From: Rhabdochromatium marinum
GTDB taxonomy: Bacteria; Pseudomonadota; Gammaproteobacteria; Chromatiales; Chromatiaceae
DNA: 64,000 bases
Assembly: GCF_016583795.1 (NCBI RefSeq)
Contig: NZ_NRRS01000005.1
Location: 1 to 64,000 of the forward strand
Direction of reading: 5' to 3'
Part shown: positions 17,812 through 28,400 of the stretch, piece by piece
Layout of the letters: each line of letters starts with the position of its first letter
How positions within the stretch are numbered: position 1 is the stretch's first letter
Notes under the pieces: generated by a model
Database searches by the model: none
What the model saw: only the letters and a program-made list of their open reading frames with translations
Told to the model about the DNA's origin: nothing
Program-made: the position numbers and the translations under genes

Positions 17812-19134
17812 ATGCCTGATATTCACCGCCTGTCCACAACTGAAACCGATTTCAATGCCCGTCTCGAGGCCCTGCTGGCCTGGGAGTCGGTGTCCGACAG
17901 TGCTGTGCAGCAGCGCGTCGCCGAAATCATCGAGCAGATTCGCACCCGTGGCGATGCCGCGCTGTGCGAATACACCGCGCGCTTCGATGGCTGGTCACCG
18001 GCCGATGCCGCCGCCCTGGAGTTACCGCTGGCGCGCGTACAGCAGGCACTCAACAGCATTCCACGCGCCCAGCGCGAGGCTCTCGAAGGCGCAGCCGCGC
18101 GCATCCGCGCCTATGCCGAACATCAGCGCGTGCAGAGCTGGGAGTTCACCGAGGCCGATGGCACCCGACTGGGGCAACAGGTCACGCCACTGGATCGGGT
18201 CGGGCTCTATGTCCCGGGCGGCAAGGCAGCCTATCCGTCCTCAGTGCTGATGAACGCCCTGCCAGCCAAGGTTGCTGGGGTCGCTGAACTCATCATGGTG
18301 GTCCCCACCCCTGGTGGCGAGTTAAACGAGCTGGTATTGGCTGCCGCCGCCCTGGCTGGAGTGGATCGGGTGTTCGCGGTGGGCGGCGCCCAGGCGGTCG
18401 CGGCCCTGGCCTATGGCACTGAGCGCATTCCGGCAGTAGACAAGATCGTCGGCCCTGGCAACATCTATGTCGCCACTGCCAAGCGTGCGGTCTTCGGCCA
18501 AGTGGGCATCGATATGGTCGCCGGCCCCTCAGAAATCCTCATCCTGTGCGATGGTGAGACCGACCCGGATTGGATCGCCATGGACCTGTTCTCCCAGGCC
18601 GAACATGACGAAGACGCCCAATCCATTCTGGTGAGCTGGGAGGCCACCTATCTGGAGCGGGTGGCTGACAGCATTGACCGGCTGCTGCCGAGTCTGGAAC
18701 GCCGCGACATCATCGCTGCCGCTCTCAAAGCGCGCGGCGCCCTCATTCTGGTGCGCGATCCGGATGAAGCAGTCACCGTGGCCAACCACATTGCCCCTGA
18801 GCATCTGGAGCTGTCCGTCGCCGACCCCCAGGCCCTGGCGGCAAAGATTCGCCATGCCGGTGCCATTTTCATGGGGCGCTATACCGCCGAGGCATTGGGA
18901 GACTACTGCGCCGGGCCCAATCACGTACTGCCGACCTCGCGCAGTGCGCGCTTTTCCTCCCCGCTGGGAGTCTATGACTTCCAGAAGCGCTCCAGTGTCA
19001 TCATGGCTTCGGCGGCGGGAGCCGCCAGTCTGGCCACAACGGCCAGCACTCTGGCGCGCGGCGAGGGACTCACCGCCCATGCGCGCTCAGCTGAACTGCG
19101 CGGCCAACGCACTGACCATGAGGATCTATCGTAA
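17812..19134 (+). CDS. hisD: Histidinol dehydrogenase
   Basis: 440 residues, the expected length. It performs the last two oxidations from histidinol to histidine with NAD and zinc. Motifs include [50 protein letters not shown] and the zinc-site region QAEHDEDAQ, followed by [12 protein letters not shown]. It follows hisG by 33 bases and precedes hisC by about 32 bases. Confidence 0.97.
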   Translation: MPDIHRLSTTETDFNARLEALLAWESVSDSAVQQRVAEIIEQIRTRGDAALCEYTARFDGWSPADAAALELPLARVQQALNSIPRAQREALEGAAARIRAYAEHQRVQSWEFTEADGTRLGQQVTPLDRVGLYVPGGKAAYPSSVLMNALPAKVAGVAELIMVVPTPGGELNELVLAAAALAGVDRVFAVGGAQAVAALAYGTERIPAVDKIVGPGNIYVATAKRAVFGQVGIDMVAGPSEILILCDGETDPDWIAMDLFSQAEHDEDAQSILVSWEATYLERVADSIDRLLPSLERRDIIAAALKARGALILVRDPDEAVTVANHIAPEHLELSVADPQALAAKIRHAGAIFMGRYTAEALGDYCAGPNHVLPTSRSARFSSPLGVYDFQKRSSVIMASAAGAASLATTASTLARGEGLTAHARSAELRGQRTDHEDLS

Positions 19135-19166
19135 TTAATCACACGTCTGTTCCATCCCATGCTACC

Positions 19167-20270
19167 TTGGTGGAGTCGCTGATACGCCCGTCCATCCGTG
19201 CTATCAAGACCTATCACGTCCCGGATGCACGCGGCCTGACCAAGCTCGATGCCATGGAAAATCCCTATGCCCTGCCAGCAGAGCTGCGCGAACCCTGGCT
19301 CGACACCTTGCGCGAACAGGCGCTACACCTCTATCCCGATCCCCAGGCCAGCGCCTTGCAGGCCGCCCTGCGCGACACCATGAACATCGCCCCGGACATG
19401 GGGCTGGTGTTGGGCAACGGCTCTGACGAGCTGATCCAGATGCTGGCCCTGGCACTGGCTGGAAGTGGACGCAGTCTGCTGTCGTTCGATCCTGGCTTTG
19501 TGATGTATCGGATGATTGCCACCTTTGCCGGACTGGAGTATCACGGCGTCGCCCTGCGCACGCCGGACTTCTCACTGGATCTGGACGCGGCCCTGGCGGC
19601 CATTGAGGCTCATCAGCCGGTGCTGACCTTTATCGCCTATCCGAACAACCCGACTGGCAACCTGTTCGACACGCAGGCCATTGCACGTATCATCGAGGCC
19701 AGCCCTGGACTGGTGGTAATCGACGAGGCCTATGCACCCTTTACCGATCACAGCTTTTTGCCGCGCCTGGGCGACTGGCCCAATCTGCTGGTATTGCGCA
19801 CGATGTCAAAGATGGGGTTGGCCGGGCTGCGGTTGGGCTACCTGGCCGGCCCGCCCGAGTGGATTGCGGAAATCGACAAAACCCGGCTGCCGTACAACAT
19901 CAATGTGTTGACACAAGCCAGCGCCGTCTTTGCCCTGCACCATGCCGAGGTCTTTGCTGCGCAAACCCAGGCAATTCGCACCGAGCGCGAGCGCCTAGCC
20001 CAGGCGCTAACCGCCATTGAGGGCCTACACGCCTATCCCAGTGAAGCGAATTTCATTTTGCTGCGCATGCCCAGCGGTACCGCCACACAGGTGTTTGAAG
20101 GACTCAAAACCCAAGGGATTCTGATTAAGAACCTCGACGGCGCCCACCCTCAGCTGCACGACTGCCTGCGCGTCACCGTCGGCACCGCTGAGGAAAACCA
20201 GCGCTTCCTCAACGCGCTGCATGCCGTGCTCCAGCTCAGCCCGCCGGCCAACCGCCTCAGCCGAAGTTAA
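19167..20270 (+). CDS. hisC: Histidinol-phosphate aminotransferase
   Basis: 367 residues, PLP-dependent class I/II aminotransferase. Visible motifs: KLDAMENPYALP, GNGSDELIQML, FIAYPNNPTGNLF, VVIDEAYAPF, and the PLP-binding Lys in RTMSKMGLAGLRLGY. It converts imidazole-acetol phosphate to histidinol phosphate. No ATG start is in frame: TTG 19167 and the adjacent GTG 19170 are the candidates. The 3' end overlaps the convergent PilU-like gene by 14 bases. Confidence 0.95.
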   Translation: MVESLIRPSIRAIKTYHVPDARGLTKLDAMENPYALPAELREPWLDTLREQALHLYPDPQASALQAALRDTMNIAPDMGLVLGNGSDELIQMLALALAGSGRSLLSFDPGFVMYRMIATFAGLEYHGVALRTPDFSLDLDAALAAIEAHQPVLTFIAYPNNPTGNLFDTQAIARIIEASPGLVVIDEAYAPFTDHSFLPRLGDWPNLLVLRTMSKMGLAGLRLGYLAGPPEWIAEIDKTRLPYNINVLTQASAVFALHHAEVFAAQTQAIRTERERLAQALTAIEGLHAYPSEANFILLRMPSGTATQVFEGLKTQGILIKNLDGAHPQLHDCLRVTVGTAEENQRFLNALHAVLQLSPPANRLSRS

Positions 20271-21312
20271 TCCGCGCCTCCAGATTGGCCGCTGAGTCGG
20301 CATTGCCGAGGCAGTCCTCCAGGGAAATGCGCCCGTCGCGATACAGCTTCAGCAACGCATTGTCGAAGGTGACCATGCCTTCTTCCTTGCTTTCCGCCAT
20401 AGCCGTGCGAATTTCATCGACGCGCCCCTCGCGGATCAGATCGCTGATGTGTGGAGTGTTCATCAGAATTTCGATAGCAGCGGCGCGCTTGCCATCGACG
20501 GTGCGCACCAAGCGTTGAGAGATGATGGCGCGCAAGTTGAGCGATAAATCCATAAAGAGCGTCTTGTGCATCTCCATGGGGAACATGTTGATAATGCGCT
20601 CCATGGTCTGATAGGCGTTGTTGGCGTGCAGGGTGGAGATGGCCAGATGGCCGGTGCCGGAGAGTTCAATCGCCGCCTCCATGGTTTCGCGGGTGCGGAT
20701 CTCGCCGATCAGAATCACATCTGGAGCTTCGCGCAGAGCGCTTTTGAGCGCATTGCCATAGTCCAGGGTATCAAGCCCAAGTTCGCGCTGATTGACGATG
20801 GATTTCTGGTGGGTATGCAGATACTCGATCGGGTCTTCAATGGTCAGAATATGTCCGGGTGTTGATTTGTTGCGGTGGTCGATCATAGCCGCCAGGGTAG
20901 TTGACTTACCCGAGCCGGTGGCCCCCACCATTAAAATAATGCCGCGACGATGCAGCACCAGGCGCTTGAGAATCGGCGGCAGACCTAGTTCATCAATACT
21001 GGGGATCTTGCTGGTCAGGTAACGCACCACCATGGCGGCGGTACCACGCTGATAGAAGGCGTTGACACGAAAGCGACCCTGGCCGGTCAGGCCAATACCA
21101 AAGTCAAGTTCGCGGTGGGTTTCCAGATGTTCAATCTGCTCCCCTGTCAACACTGAGTGAACGGCGCTCTCGCACATGCTGGCATCGAAAATGGTGTCGC
21201 CAATCGACTGAATCACACCGTCGATCTTAATCTTGACCTGGGTGCCGGCGGTAAAAAACAGATCCGAGGCGCGCTTTTGCACCATCAGTTTCAGGTAAGG
21301 GGTTATATCCAT
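20257..21312 (-). CDS. Type IV pilus retraction ATPase, PilU-like (PilT family)
   Basis: 351 residues of the PilT/PilU secretion ATPase family. Walker A GATGSGKS is at 130-137, followed by TIEDPIEYLH, the GEIRTRETM Asp/Glu box region and the His box STLHANNA. It resembles PilU more than PilT: RASDLFFTAG at the start, LGLDTLDYGNALK, and the ending ISLEDCLGNADSAANLEARI match PilU-type sequences. It is predicted to drive or assist pilus retraction at the inner membrane. It lies 56 bases downstream of a second PilU-like gene, and no PilT with the canonical AIRNLIRE motif is in the window. Its 3' end overlaps hisC. Confidence 0.88.
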   Translation of the reverse strand: MDITPYLKLMVQKRASDLFFTAGTQVKIKIDGVIQSIGDTIFDASMCESAVHSVLTGEQIEHLETHRELDFGIGLTGQGRFRVNAFYQRGTAAMVVRYLTSKIPSIDELGLPPILKRLVLHRRGIILMVGATGSGKSTTLAAMIDHRNKSTPGHILTIEDPIEYLHTHQKSIVNQRELGLDTLDYGNALKSALREAPDVILIGEIRTRETMEAAIELSGTGHLAISTLHANNAYQTMERIINMFPMEMHKTLFMDLSLNLRAIISQRLVRTVDGKRAAAIEILMNTPHISDLIREGRVDEIRTAMAESKEEGMVTFDNALLKLYRDGRISLEDCLGNADSAANLEARINFG

Positions 21313-21368
21313 AGAACATAGACCATCAGGTTCATTCCGGTCTTGAGCGTCACAGCCGGCAGGGGCGG

Positions 21369-22640
21369 TTATTTTTTAATGTCTGTTTCCAGATCCAGCG
21401 AGGCCTCGGCCAGATCGAAACTGTCAAGATCAAAGACGGTTTCCGAGGCATTGTCCGCCGCCGGCTTGCCACCGACTTGTCCAGCCCCTTCCTCCTCGTC
21501 GTCCTCGCCCACTAGCGAGAGCCCATTGGTATCGCCAAAGGCATCGCCCTCGGTGGCCTCGGCGCTTTCGAGCTTGATTTTCAGGCGCAGCTCGTTCATC
21601 GAATCGGCACTGCGCAGGCCATCTTCCAGAGTAATCAGCCCGGCTTCGTAGAGATCAAACAGCGCCATATCGAAGGTCTGCATGCCCTGCTCGCGCGAGC
21701 GTTTCATCACGCCTTTGATCTCATGCACCTTGCCCTTAAAGATGAGATCCTGAATCAGCGGACTGTTAATAAGAATCTCAATCGCGGCCACCCGCCCGCC
21801 ACCCACGCGTGGCAGCAGCCGTTGGGAAATCACCGCCTTGAGGTTCAGCGACAGGTCCATCAGCAACTGCGGGCGGCGTTCCTCCGGGAACATGTTGATG
21901 ATGCGATCCAGCGCTTGGTTGGCGTTGTTGGCGTGCAAGGTGGACAGACACAGATGGCCAGTCTCGGCGAAGTTGATCGCATGCTCCATGGTCTCGCGTT
22001 GGCGGATCTCACCGATCAGGATGACATTGGGCGCCTGGCGCAGGGTGTTGACCAGCGCATTGTCCCAGGAATCGGTGTCCACCCCCACCTCGCGCTGAGT
22101 GATCAGGCAGTTGCGGTGGCGATGCACGAACTCGACCGGATCTTCGATGGTGATGATATGGCCGTGGGTTTTCTCGTTGCGATAGCCGATCATGGCTGCC
22201 AGCGAGGTGGATTTACCCGATCCGGTGCCCCCCACCACCAGAATCATGCCGTTCTTGGTCAGCACCAGATCCTTGAGCACCGGCGGCAGGCCCAGCTCAT
22301 CGATCTCGGGGATTTCGGTCGGAATGGTCCGCAACACCACGCCCGCGCGGCCCTGCTGCACAAAGGCATTGACGCGAAAGCGACCGATGCCAGGCGGGCT
22401 GATGGCGAAGTTGCACTCCTTGTTGGCGTCATATTCCTTGAGCTGATAGTCGTTCATAATGGAACGCACCAGCACCCCAGTCTGATCCACGCTCAGAGGT
22501 TTTTCGCTCAACGGGGTGAGCTTGCCGTCAATCTTGCAGGCCGGTGGAAAATCAGCGCTGATGAACAAATCTGATCCCTTGCGGGCCATCATCATGCGCA
22601 GACAGTCAAGCATGAACTTAGCGGCTTGTTGGCGATCCAT
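21369..22640 (-). CDS. pilU: Type IV pilus retraction ATPase PilU, with acidic C-terminal extension
   Basis: 423 residues. GSDLFISADFPPACKIDG, Walker A GGTGSGKS (137-144), TIEDPVEFVH, TQREVGVDTDS, TGHLCLSTLHANNANQAL and MKRSREQGMQTFD all match PilU closely. PilU is a PilT-dependent accessory retraction motor. PilU homologues normally end soon after the ADSMNELRLKIKL helix (about residue 355); here about 65 more residues follow, rich in Asp, Glu and Gly (EDDEEEGAG) and probably disordered. The tail could mediate regulation. The gene is first in a two-gene operon with the PilU-like paralogue and divergent from gnd. Confidence 0.92.
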   Translation of the reverse strand: MDRQQAAKFMLDCLRMMMARKGSDLFISADFPPACKIDGKLTPLSEKPLSVDQTGVLVRSIMNDYQLKEYDANKECNFAISPPGIGRFRVNAFVQQGRAGVVLRTIPTEIPEIDELGLPPVLKDLVLTKNGMILVVGGTGSGKSTSLAAMIGYRNEKTHGHIITIEDPVEFVHRHRNCLITQREVGVDTDSWDNALVNTLRQAPNVILIGEIRQRETMEHAINFAETGHLCLSTLHANNANQALDRIINMFPEERRPQLLMDLSLNLKAVISQRLLPRVGGGRVAAIEILINSPLIQDLIFKGKVHEIKGVMKRSREQGMQTFDMALFDLYEAGLITLEDGLRSADSMNELRLKIKLESAEATEGDAFGDTNGLSLVGEDDEEEGAGQVGGKPAADNASETVFDLDSFDLAEASLDLETDIKK

Positions 22641-22762
22641 GAGGGACTCCTGTAGATTCAGAGGGGCGCAACCGCAGCGATGCGCGGGCCATACTAAACA
22701 TTACCCCGAATCGTCGCAGGGCGCAGCATGCAAATTAAAGCCAAGAGACTCGGAGATTTCAG

Positions 22763-23779
22763 ATGCAACTCGGAATGATCGGCCTCGGCCGTATGGGTGC
22801 AAACATGGTGCAGCGCTTAATGCGCGCCGGCCATGACTGCGTGGTATTCGACAACAATCAGGCCCAGGTGCAAGCACTGGCCACTCAGGGCGCCACGGGC
22901 GCAGCAGATCTGGGTGAGTTCTGCGCCAAGCTCCAGGCCCCGCGTGCGATCTGGATCATGGTACCTGCGGCGGTGGTCGAGTCGGTCATTGGGCAACTCG
23001 AACCTCATCTAGCCGCCGATGATGTGCTCATTGATGGCGGCAACTCCTACTATCAGGACGACATTCGCCATGCCCAGCGCCTGGCCGCGCGTGGGGTGAA
23101 CTTTCTCGACTGTGGCACCAGTGGTGGCGTCTGGGGTTTGGAGCGCGGCTATTGTCTAATGATCGGGGGCGACCCGGCGGCCGTCGAGCGACTCGACCCC
23201 ATTTTTGCGGCCCTGGCTCCCGGTGTGGGCGAGATCGAGCGCACCGCCGCGCGCAGCGGCCCGCCCAGCCGCGCCGAGCACGGCTATCTGCACTGCGGAT
23301 CCAGCGGCGCCGGGCATTTTGTCAAAATGGTGCACAACGGCATTGAGTACGGTCTGATGGCAGCCTATGCCGAAGGCTTTAATATTCTCAAACATGCCGG
23401 TGCCGGTCGCACCGATCACACCACCGATGCCGAGACCGCCCCACTGTCGAAGCCGGAATTCTATCAATACGACATTGATGTCGCACAGGTGGCCGAGCTG
23501 TGGCGACGCGGAAGTGTGGTGTCCTCCTGGCTGCTGGACCTAACCGCCAATGCGCTGGCTGCTGATCCGCAGCTGACCGACTTCGGTGGACGGGTTTCGG
23601 ACTCCGGCGAAGGACGCTGGACCAGCATCGCCGCCATTGAATCCGGCGCCCCGGCCCCGGTGCTGACCGCCGCTTTGTTCGAGCGCTTCAGCTCGCGCGG
23701 TGAAGGTGACTTTGCCAACCAGCTGCTCTCAGCACTGCGCTATCAGTTTGGCGGCCATCACGAGAAGCCCCACACCTGA
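22763..23779 (+). CDS. gnd: 6-phosphogluconate dehydrogenase, decarboxylating (short YqeC/GndA type)
   Basis: 338 residues, the short form. An N-terminal Rossmann fold begins MQLGMIGLGRMGANM. DCGTSGGVWGLERGYCLMIGG and the catalytic Lys in FVKMVHNGIEYGLM follow. The C-terminal helical domain is shorter than in the 470-residue classical enzyme. It oxidises 6-phosphogluconate to ribulose 5-phosphate and CO2; short forms often prefer NAD, but cofactor choice cannot be read here. It is followed by zwf after 46 bases, so both oxidative pentose phosphate dehydrogenases are co-transcribed. Confidence 0.95.
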   Translation: MQLGMIGLGRMGANMVQRLMRAGHDCVVFDNNQAQVQALATQGATGAADLGEFCAKLQAPRAIWIMVPAAVVESVIGQLEPHLAADDVLIDGGNSYYQDDIRHAQRLAARGVNFLDCGTSGGVWGLERGYCLMIGGDPAAVERLDPIFAALAPGVGEIERTAARSGPPSRAEHGYLHCGSSGAGHFVKMVHNGIEYGLMAAYAEGFNILKHAGAGRTDHTTDAETAPLSKPEFYQYDIDVAQVAELWRRGSVVSSWLLDLTANALAADPQLTDFGGRVSDSGEGRWTSIAAIESGAPAPVLTAALFERFSSRGEGDFANQLLSALRYQFGGHHEKPHT

Positions 23780-23825
23780 GTCGCCGGCCCCATCCACTCC
23801 GCTGTTATTTCATGAGGTCTCCACC

Positions 23826-25394
23826 ATGTCGCTGATGCAGACTGAATACACCCAAGCTCCGCCCGCAACGCCCAATGTGATGATCATTTTCGGTGCCGGC
23901 GGCGATCTGACCCGGCGCAAGCTGGTGCCGGCGCTCTATCATCTGTGCGCGGCCGGCCTGCTGCCGGAGAGTTTCGCCATGCTGGGACTTGATCGTCTGG
24001 AGCTTGGCGATGAGTCCTTTCGCGACCGCCTGGCTGACACCCTGAGCGAGAGCGTTGGCTCAGCCTACTCCGCCGATGTCTGGGAGCGACTGCGTGGGAG
24101 CCTGCATTACATGCGCATCGACATGCTCGCCGATCAAGACTATGAGGAGCTGTGCGAACGCCTCACCCGTATCGATGCCGAACGCGCCACCGAAGGCAAT
24201 TATCTATTTTACCTGGCCGTACCGCCGAGCCTGTTCGGCGAGATTACCAACCGCCTGGGTGAGGTCGGCCTGCTGCACGAAAGCGACAGCGATTGGCGGC
24301 GGGTGATTATCGAAAAACCCTTTGGACACGATCTAGACTCTGCCGTCACGCTCAATGAGGCCATGCACCGCAACATGGATGAGGAGCAGATCTATCGCAT
24401 TGATCACTACCTCGGCAAGGAGACGGTGCAGAACATCATGGTGTTCCGCTTTGCCAACGGCTTTATCGAACCACTGTGGAACCGCCATCATATTGATCAT
24501 GTGCAAATTACAGTTGCCGAGTCGGTCGGTGTTGAGCACCGCGGCGCTTACTACGAGGAAGCCGGCGCCCTGCGCGATATGATCCCCAATCACCTACTGG
24601 TCCTGCTTGGCTTTCTGGCCATGGAACCGCCCAACTCCTTTGAAGCTCAGGCCGTGCGCGAGGAAATCAACAAAACGCTCGATGCCATCATCCCTCTGAC
24701 ACACGAGCAAGTACTGACGCACAGTGTGCGCGGACAATATGCGGCCGGTACCACAGCTGCGGGCGAAGCGGTCAATGCCTATCGCGATTCGCCCCATGTC
24801 GATCCAAAATCACGCACCGAAACCTTCGTTGCGCTTAAGCTCACCATGGATAACTGGCGCTGGGCCGGGGTGCCCTTTTATCTGCGTACCGGCAAACGCC
24901 TGGCTGGGCAGTACACTGAAATTGCAATTCAGTTCAAGCGCGCGCCCACCATGATGTTTAAGGATACCGATACCGATCAGCTCGAACCGGACATGCTGGT
25001 GCTGCGTATTCAGCCCAATGAGGGCATTCAGATGAGCTTCGGCGCCAAGATTCCCGGGCCGCAAATGCAGGTCGGCACCGTGAATATGGATTTCTGCTAC
25101 GAGGATTATTTTGGCAACAAACCGGCCACCGGCTATGAAACCCTGATTTATGACTGCATGAACGGCGATGCCACCCTGTTCAAACATGCCGATACTGTCG
25201 AGAAAGGCTGGGAGATCGTGCAGTCGGTGATGGATGTCTGGCAAGCCCTGCCGCCCCGGGACTTCCCCAACTACGCCGCTGGCAGCTGGGGCCCCTGTGC
25301 CGCCGGTGAACTGCTGCGTCGCGACGGGCGCCGCTGGCGGCGTATCCAAACCGAGGCGGCCACCGCCACCGATTGCACCGGCTCACGCAGCTAG
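23826..25394 (+). CDS. zwf: Glucose-6-phosphate 1-dehydrogenase
   Basis: 522 residues from ATG 23826 behind GAGGTC; an in-frame extension into gnd is rejected. The nucleotide-binding motif is IFGAGGDLTRRKL, and the active-site motif RIDHYLGKE contains the catalytic His and Lys. KPFGHDLDSA and FYLRTGKRL are typical of the family. It makes 6-phosphogluconolactone and reduces NAD(P). No pgl gene is adjacent. The C-terminal 20 residues are basic and low complexity. Confidence 0.97.
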   Translation: MSLMQTEYTQAPPATPNVMIIFGAGGDLTRRKLVPALYHLCAAGLLPESFAMLGLDRLELGDESFRDRLADTLSESVGSAYSADVWERLRGSLHYMRIDMLADQDYEELCERLTRIDAERATEGNYLFYLAVPPSLFGEITNRLGEVGLLHESDSDWRRVIIEKPFGHDLDSAVTLNEAMHRNMDEEQIYRIDHYLGKETVQNIMVFRFANGFIEPLWNRHHIDHVQITVAESVGVEHRGAYYEEAGALRDMIPNHLLVLLGFLAMEPPNSFEAQAVREEINKTLDAIIPLTHEQVLTHSVRGQYAAGTTAAGEAVNAYRDSPHVDPKSRTETFVALKLTMDNWRWAGVPFYLRTGKRLAGQYTEIAIQFKRAPTMMFKDTDTDQLEPDMLVLRIQPNEGIQMSFGAKIPGPQMQVGTVNMDFCYEDYFGNKPATGYETLIYDCMNGDATLFKHADTVEKGWEIVQSVMDVWQALPPRDFPNYAAGSWGPCAAGELLRRDGRRWRRIQTEAATATDCTGSRS

Positions 25395-25408
25395 CGCCAT
25401 TGGTGATC

Positions 25409-28400
25409 ATGCACGCATCCAGGAATCCGCGCCAACACCAAGGACTTGTTGGCAGCGTCCTGCTGGCGATCGTGCTCTCCATACTGCAGCCGGGACTGCT
25501 GCACGGCCAGGAGCACTCTGACACCCTCCCCATCAGCAACGGCGCGGCGTCTAGCCTCCAGATCGACAGCGCCAGCGCCAACCCACCGAATATCGAATCG
25601 CCGCTGACGGTCGCGCTCTTGCAAAGCAAACTCAAGGAGGTTGAATCCGACGGCACCCTGGACGAAGAAACCGCCAAACGCCTGGCTGAGCTCTACCGCA
25701 AGACGCTCAGCAACCTTGAGGAAATTAAGGCCCATGAGGCCCAAACCCAAGGCTATCTGGAGGCCATAGCCACAGCTCCGGATGACATCCAGGCCCTGAA
25801 GCGCGACCTGCAAACGCTGTCGCAACAGGCTCCAACCCAACCGGATACCGAGTCACCCCTGCTGGTCAACACCATGAAGGTGGATGAGATCGAGCGCCAA
25901 CTGATGCACGAGCTGGCCGAGATTACCTCAACTGAAGCCATCCTGGCAGAACTTGACAAGGTCATTGAGGCCAACGCTCTGGAGCCCAATCGTGCACGAA
26001 AACGTCTGACCGAGATTAATCAGGCGCTGGAAAGCGTCAATACCGAACTGGCCGCGCCTACTGATCCCAATCTGACCTCCATTGAACTCCAGGCACGGCA
26101 CTGGGCACTGGAAACCCGGCGCAGCAAGCTGCGCGCAGAACTGCTGATGCTCAATCAGCAACTCCTTAGTTCCAGTGTGCGCACCGAGCGCGCACTGGCA
26201 CGCCGCGCGTTGGCTGAAGAAAAACTCAACCAATTACGTCTTCAGCGGGCCGGGCTCGAAAACCAGGCTGATCGACTGCGACGCATTGATGCCGAGCGGG
26301 TCAAAAGCGAAACCGCAGCCGCCGAGCGCAATCTGACCAATGCCCACCCTATGGTGCGAGCGCTCGCCGAAGAAAACGCCGAATTCAGCCAGTCGATTGG
26401 AGAGCTGACCACCCGGCTTGACCAGCTCGATGAAACACAAAAAGACGCCAAAGAAACCCGTGATCGGATTGAAGACGAATATCGCAGTGCCCGTCAACGC
26501 CTGGAAGCGGCCGGGCTCAATCGTGCACTCGGGCAAACGCTGGTCACCCAGTTCTACCGCCTTCCTGACCTGCGCAGTCTGCGCACCGCGACCAAGGACA
26601 ATGCCGATCAGATTGCACTGGCGAATCTGAATCTGGTGCGCTACCGCGATCTGCTGCGCCATGACAATGACTCAAACGCGCAAATTCGCAACGCGGTAGC
26701 AACGGTTCCGCCGGCGGATCGCCCGACGCTCCGGGCACATCTGGATCAGCAACTCAAACGTCGCGATGATCTATTGCAACGCCTGATCGATATTGAGGAA
26801 AGCTACCTGCGTGGAGTTACGGAACTCGAGCATGACACCCATGCACTGATCCGTGTGGTTGAAGACTACAGCGAGTTTCTCAGTCAGCGCTTGCTGTGGG
26901 TGCGCAGCGTGGTGCCCATCACTCAGCAAGCCTTTACCGACCTGCCGCAGGCGCTGCTGTGGTTGGCCACCCCGGCCAACTGGCAGCCACTGCCCGGCAT
27001 TCTGCTGCTGGAACTCAAAACCTCCCCCCCGCTCTGGGCCGGTTTGACCCTGGTGGTGGTGCTGTTGATTAAAGGGCGCGGCTTACGTCTGCGCATCCTG
27101 CGTAACAGCGAACCGCTGCGACGGATCAGCACAGATCGCTTCTTCTACACCATGGACGCGCTCATCACCACCCTGCTGCTGGCTCTGCCCTGGCCCCTGC
27201 TGCTGACACTGATCGGCTGGCGCCTGGAAGTCTCGCCGGCCGCCACCCCCTTCAGCCAGGCCATCGGGCCCGCGCTGGTCAGCGTCAGTATCGGCGTCTA
27301 TTACCTGCGGGCATTTTATTTGGTGTGCATCCCCGGTGGCGTGGCCGATCGGCACTTTCGCTGGAGTACGCAGACCCTTGGCATTATTCGCCGCAACTTT
27401 GCCTGGGCCACCCTGGTGCTGCCGCCGCTCGGCTTTGTGGCCGGAACCTTTGTGTTACATCCAGACCCGAATTTCAGTGGCACCCTGGGCCGGGTGGGCA
27501 TGCTCGCACTCATCCTGGCCCTGACCGTTTTCATGATGCGTCTGATCGATCCGCGCCACGGCGTCTTTGCCAATCAGCTCAGCACCCAGCCAACGAGCTG
27601 GTTCAGCCGCTTACGCCTGCTCTGGTATGGCGGCTTGATCGCTGTGCCCCTGGCACTCGCCGGCCTGACACTCACCGGCTATCTGTATACCTCAGCCATT
27701 CTAATCGAAGCGCTGATCAGCGAACTGTGGCTGATACTGGCTCTGTTGGTTGCCCATCAGCTGATCGTGCGCTGGCTGATCATTGCGCATCGTGGGCTAG
27801 CACTCAAAGCTGCCCTGGAACAGCGCGTCAGTCGCACGGCACAGGACAGCGCCGACAGCAGTCCGACCGAGACCAACCGACCACCGGATGAGAGCATCGA
27901 TCTGGCCGCACTCGATGGCCAGACCCGCCGCCTGATCAACAGCATGATGGTCATCGCCGGTGGTGTTGGTCTATGGCTGATCTGGTCCGAGGTGTTGCCC
28001 GCACTCAGCCTGCTGGACCGGATAACGCTGTGGGATTACAGCAAGACCTTGGATGGTGTCAGCACCCAGGTGCCAGTCACCCTGGTCGATCTTGGGCAAC
28101 TGCTGCTGATCATCAGCATCGCCCTAATCGCCGGCAAAAACCTGCCCGCGCTGCTTGAAATCATTCTGCTGCGCCATACCGAGGTCAGCCCCGGCGTCCG
28201 CTATACCGTCATCACCCTAACCCGCTACAGCATCACCGCCTTTGGCCTACTGCTGGTCTTCAGCACTCTTGGACTGTCTTGGGCACAAGTGCAGTGGCTC
28301 ATCGCCGCGCTCAGTGTTGGTATTGGCTTTGGTTTGCAGGAAATCGTTGCCAATTTCATCAGCGGCCTGATTATTCTGTTCGAGCGGCCAATTCGTGTCG

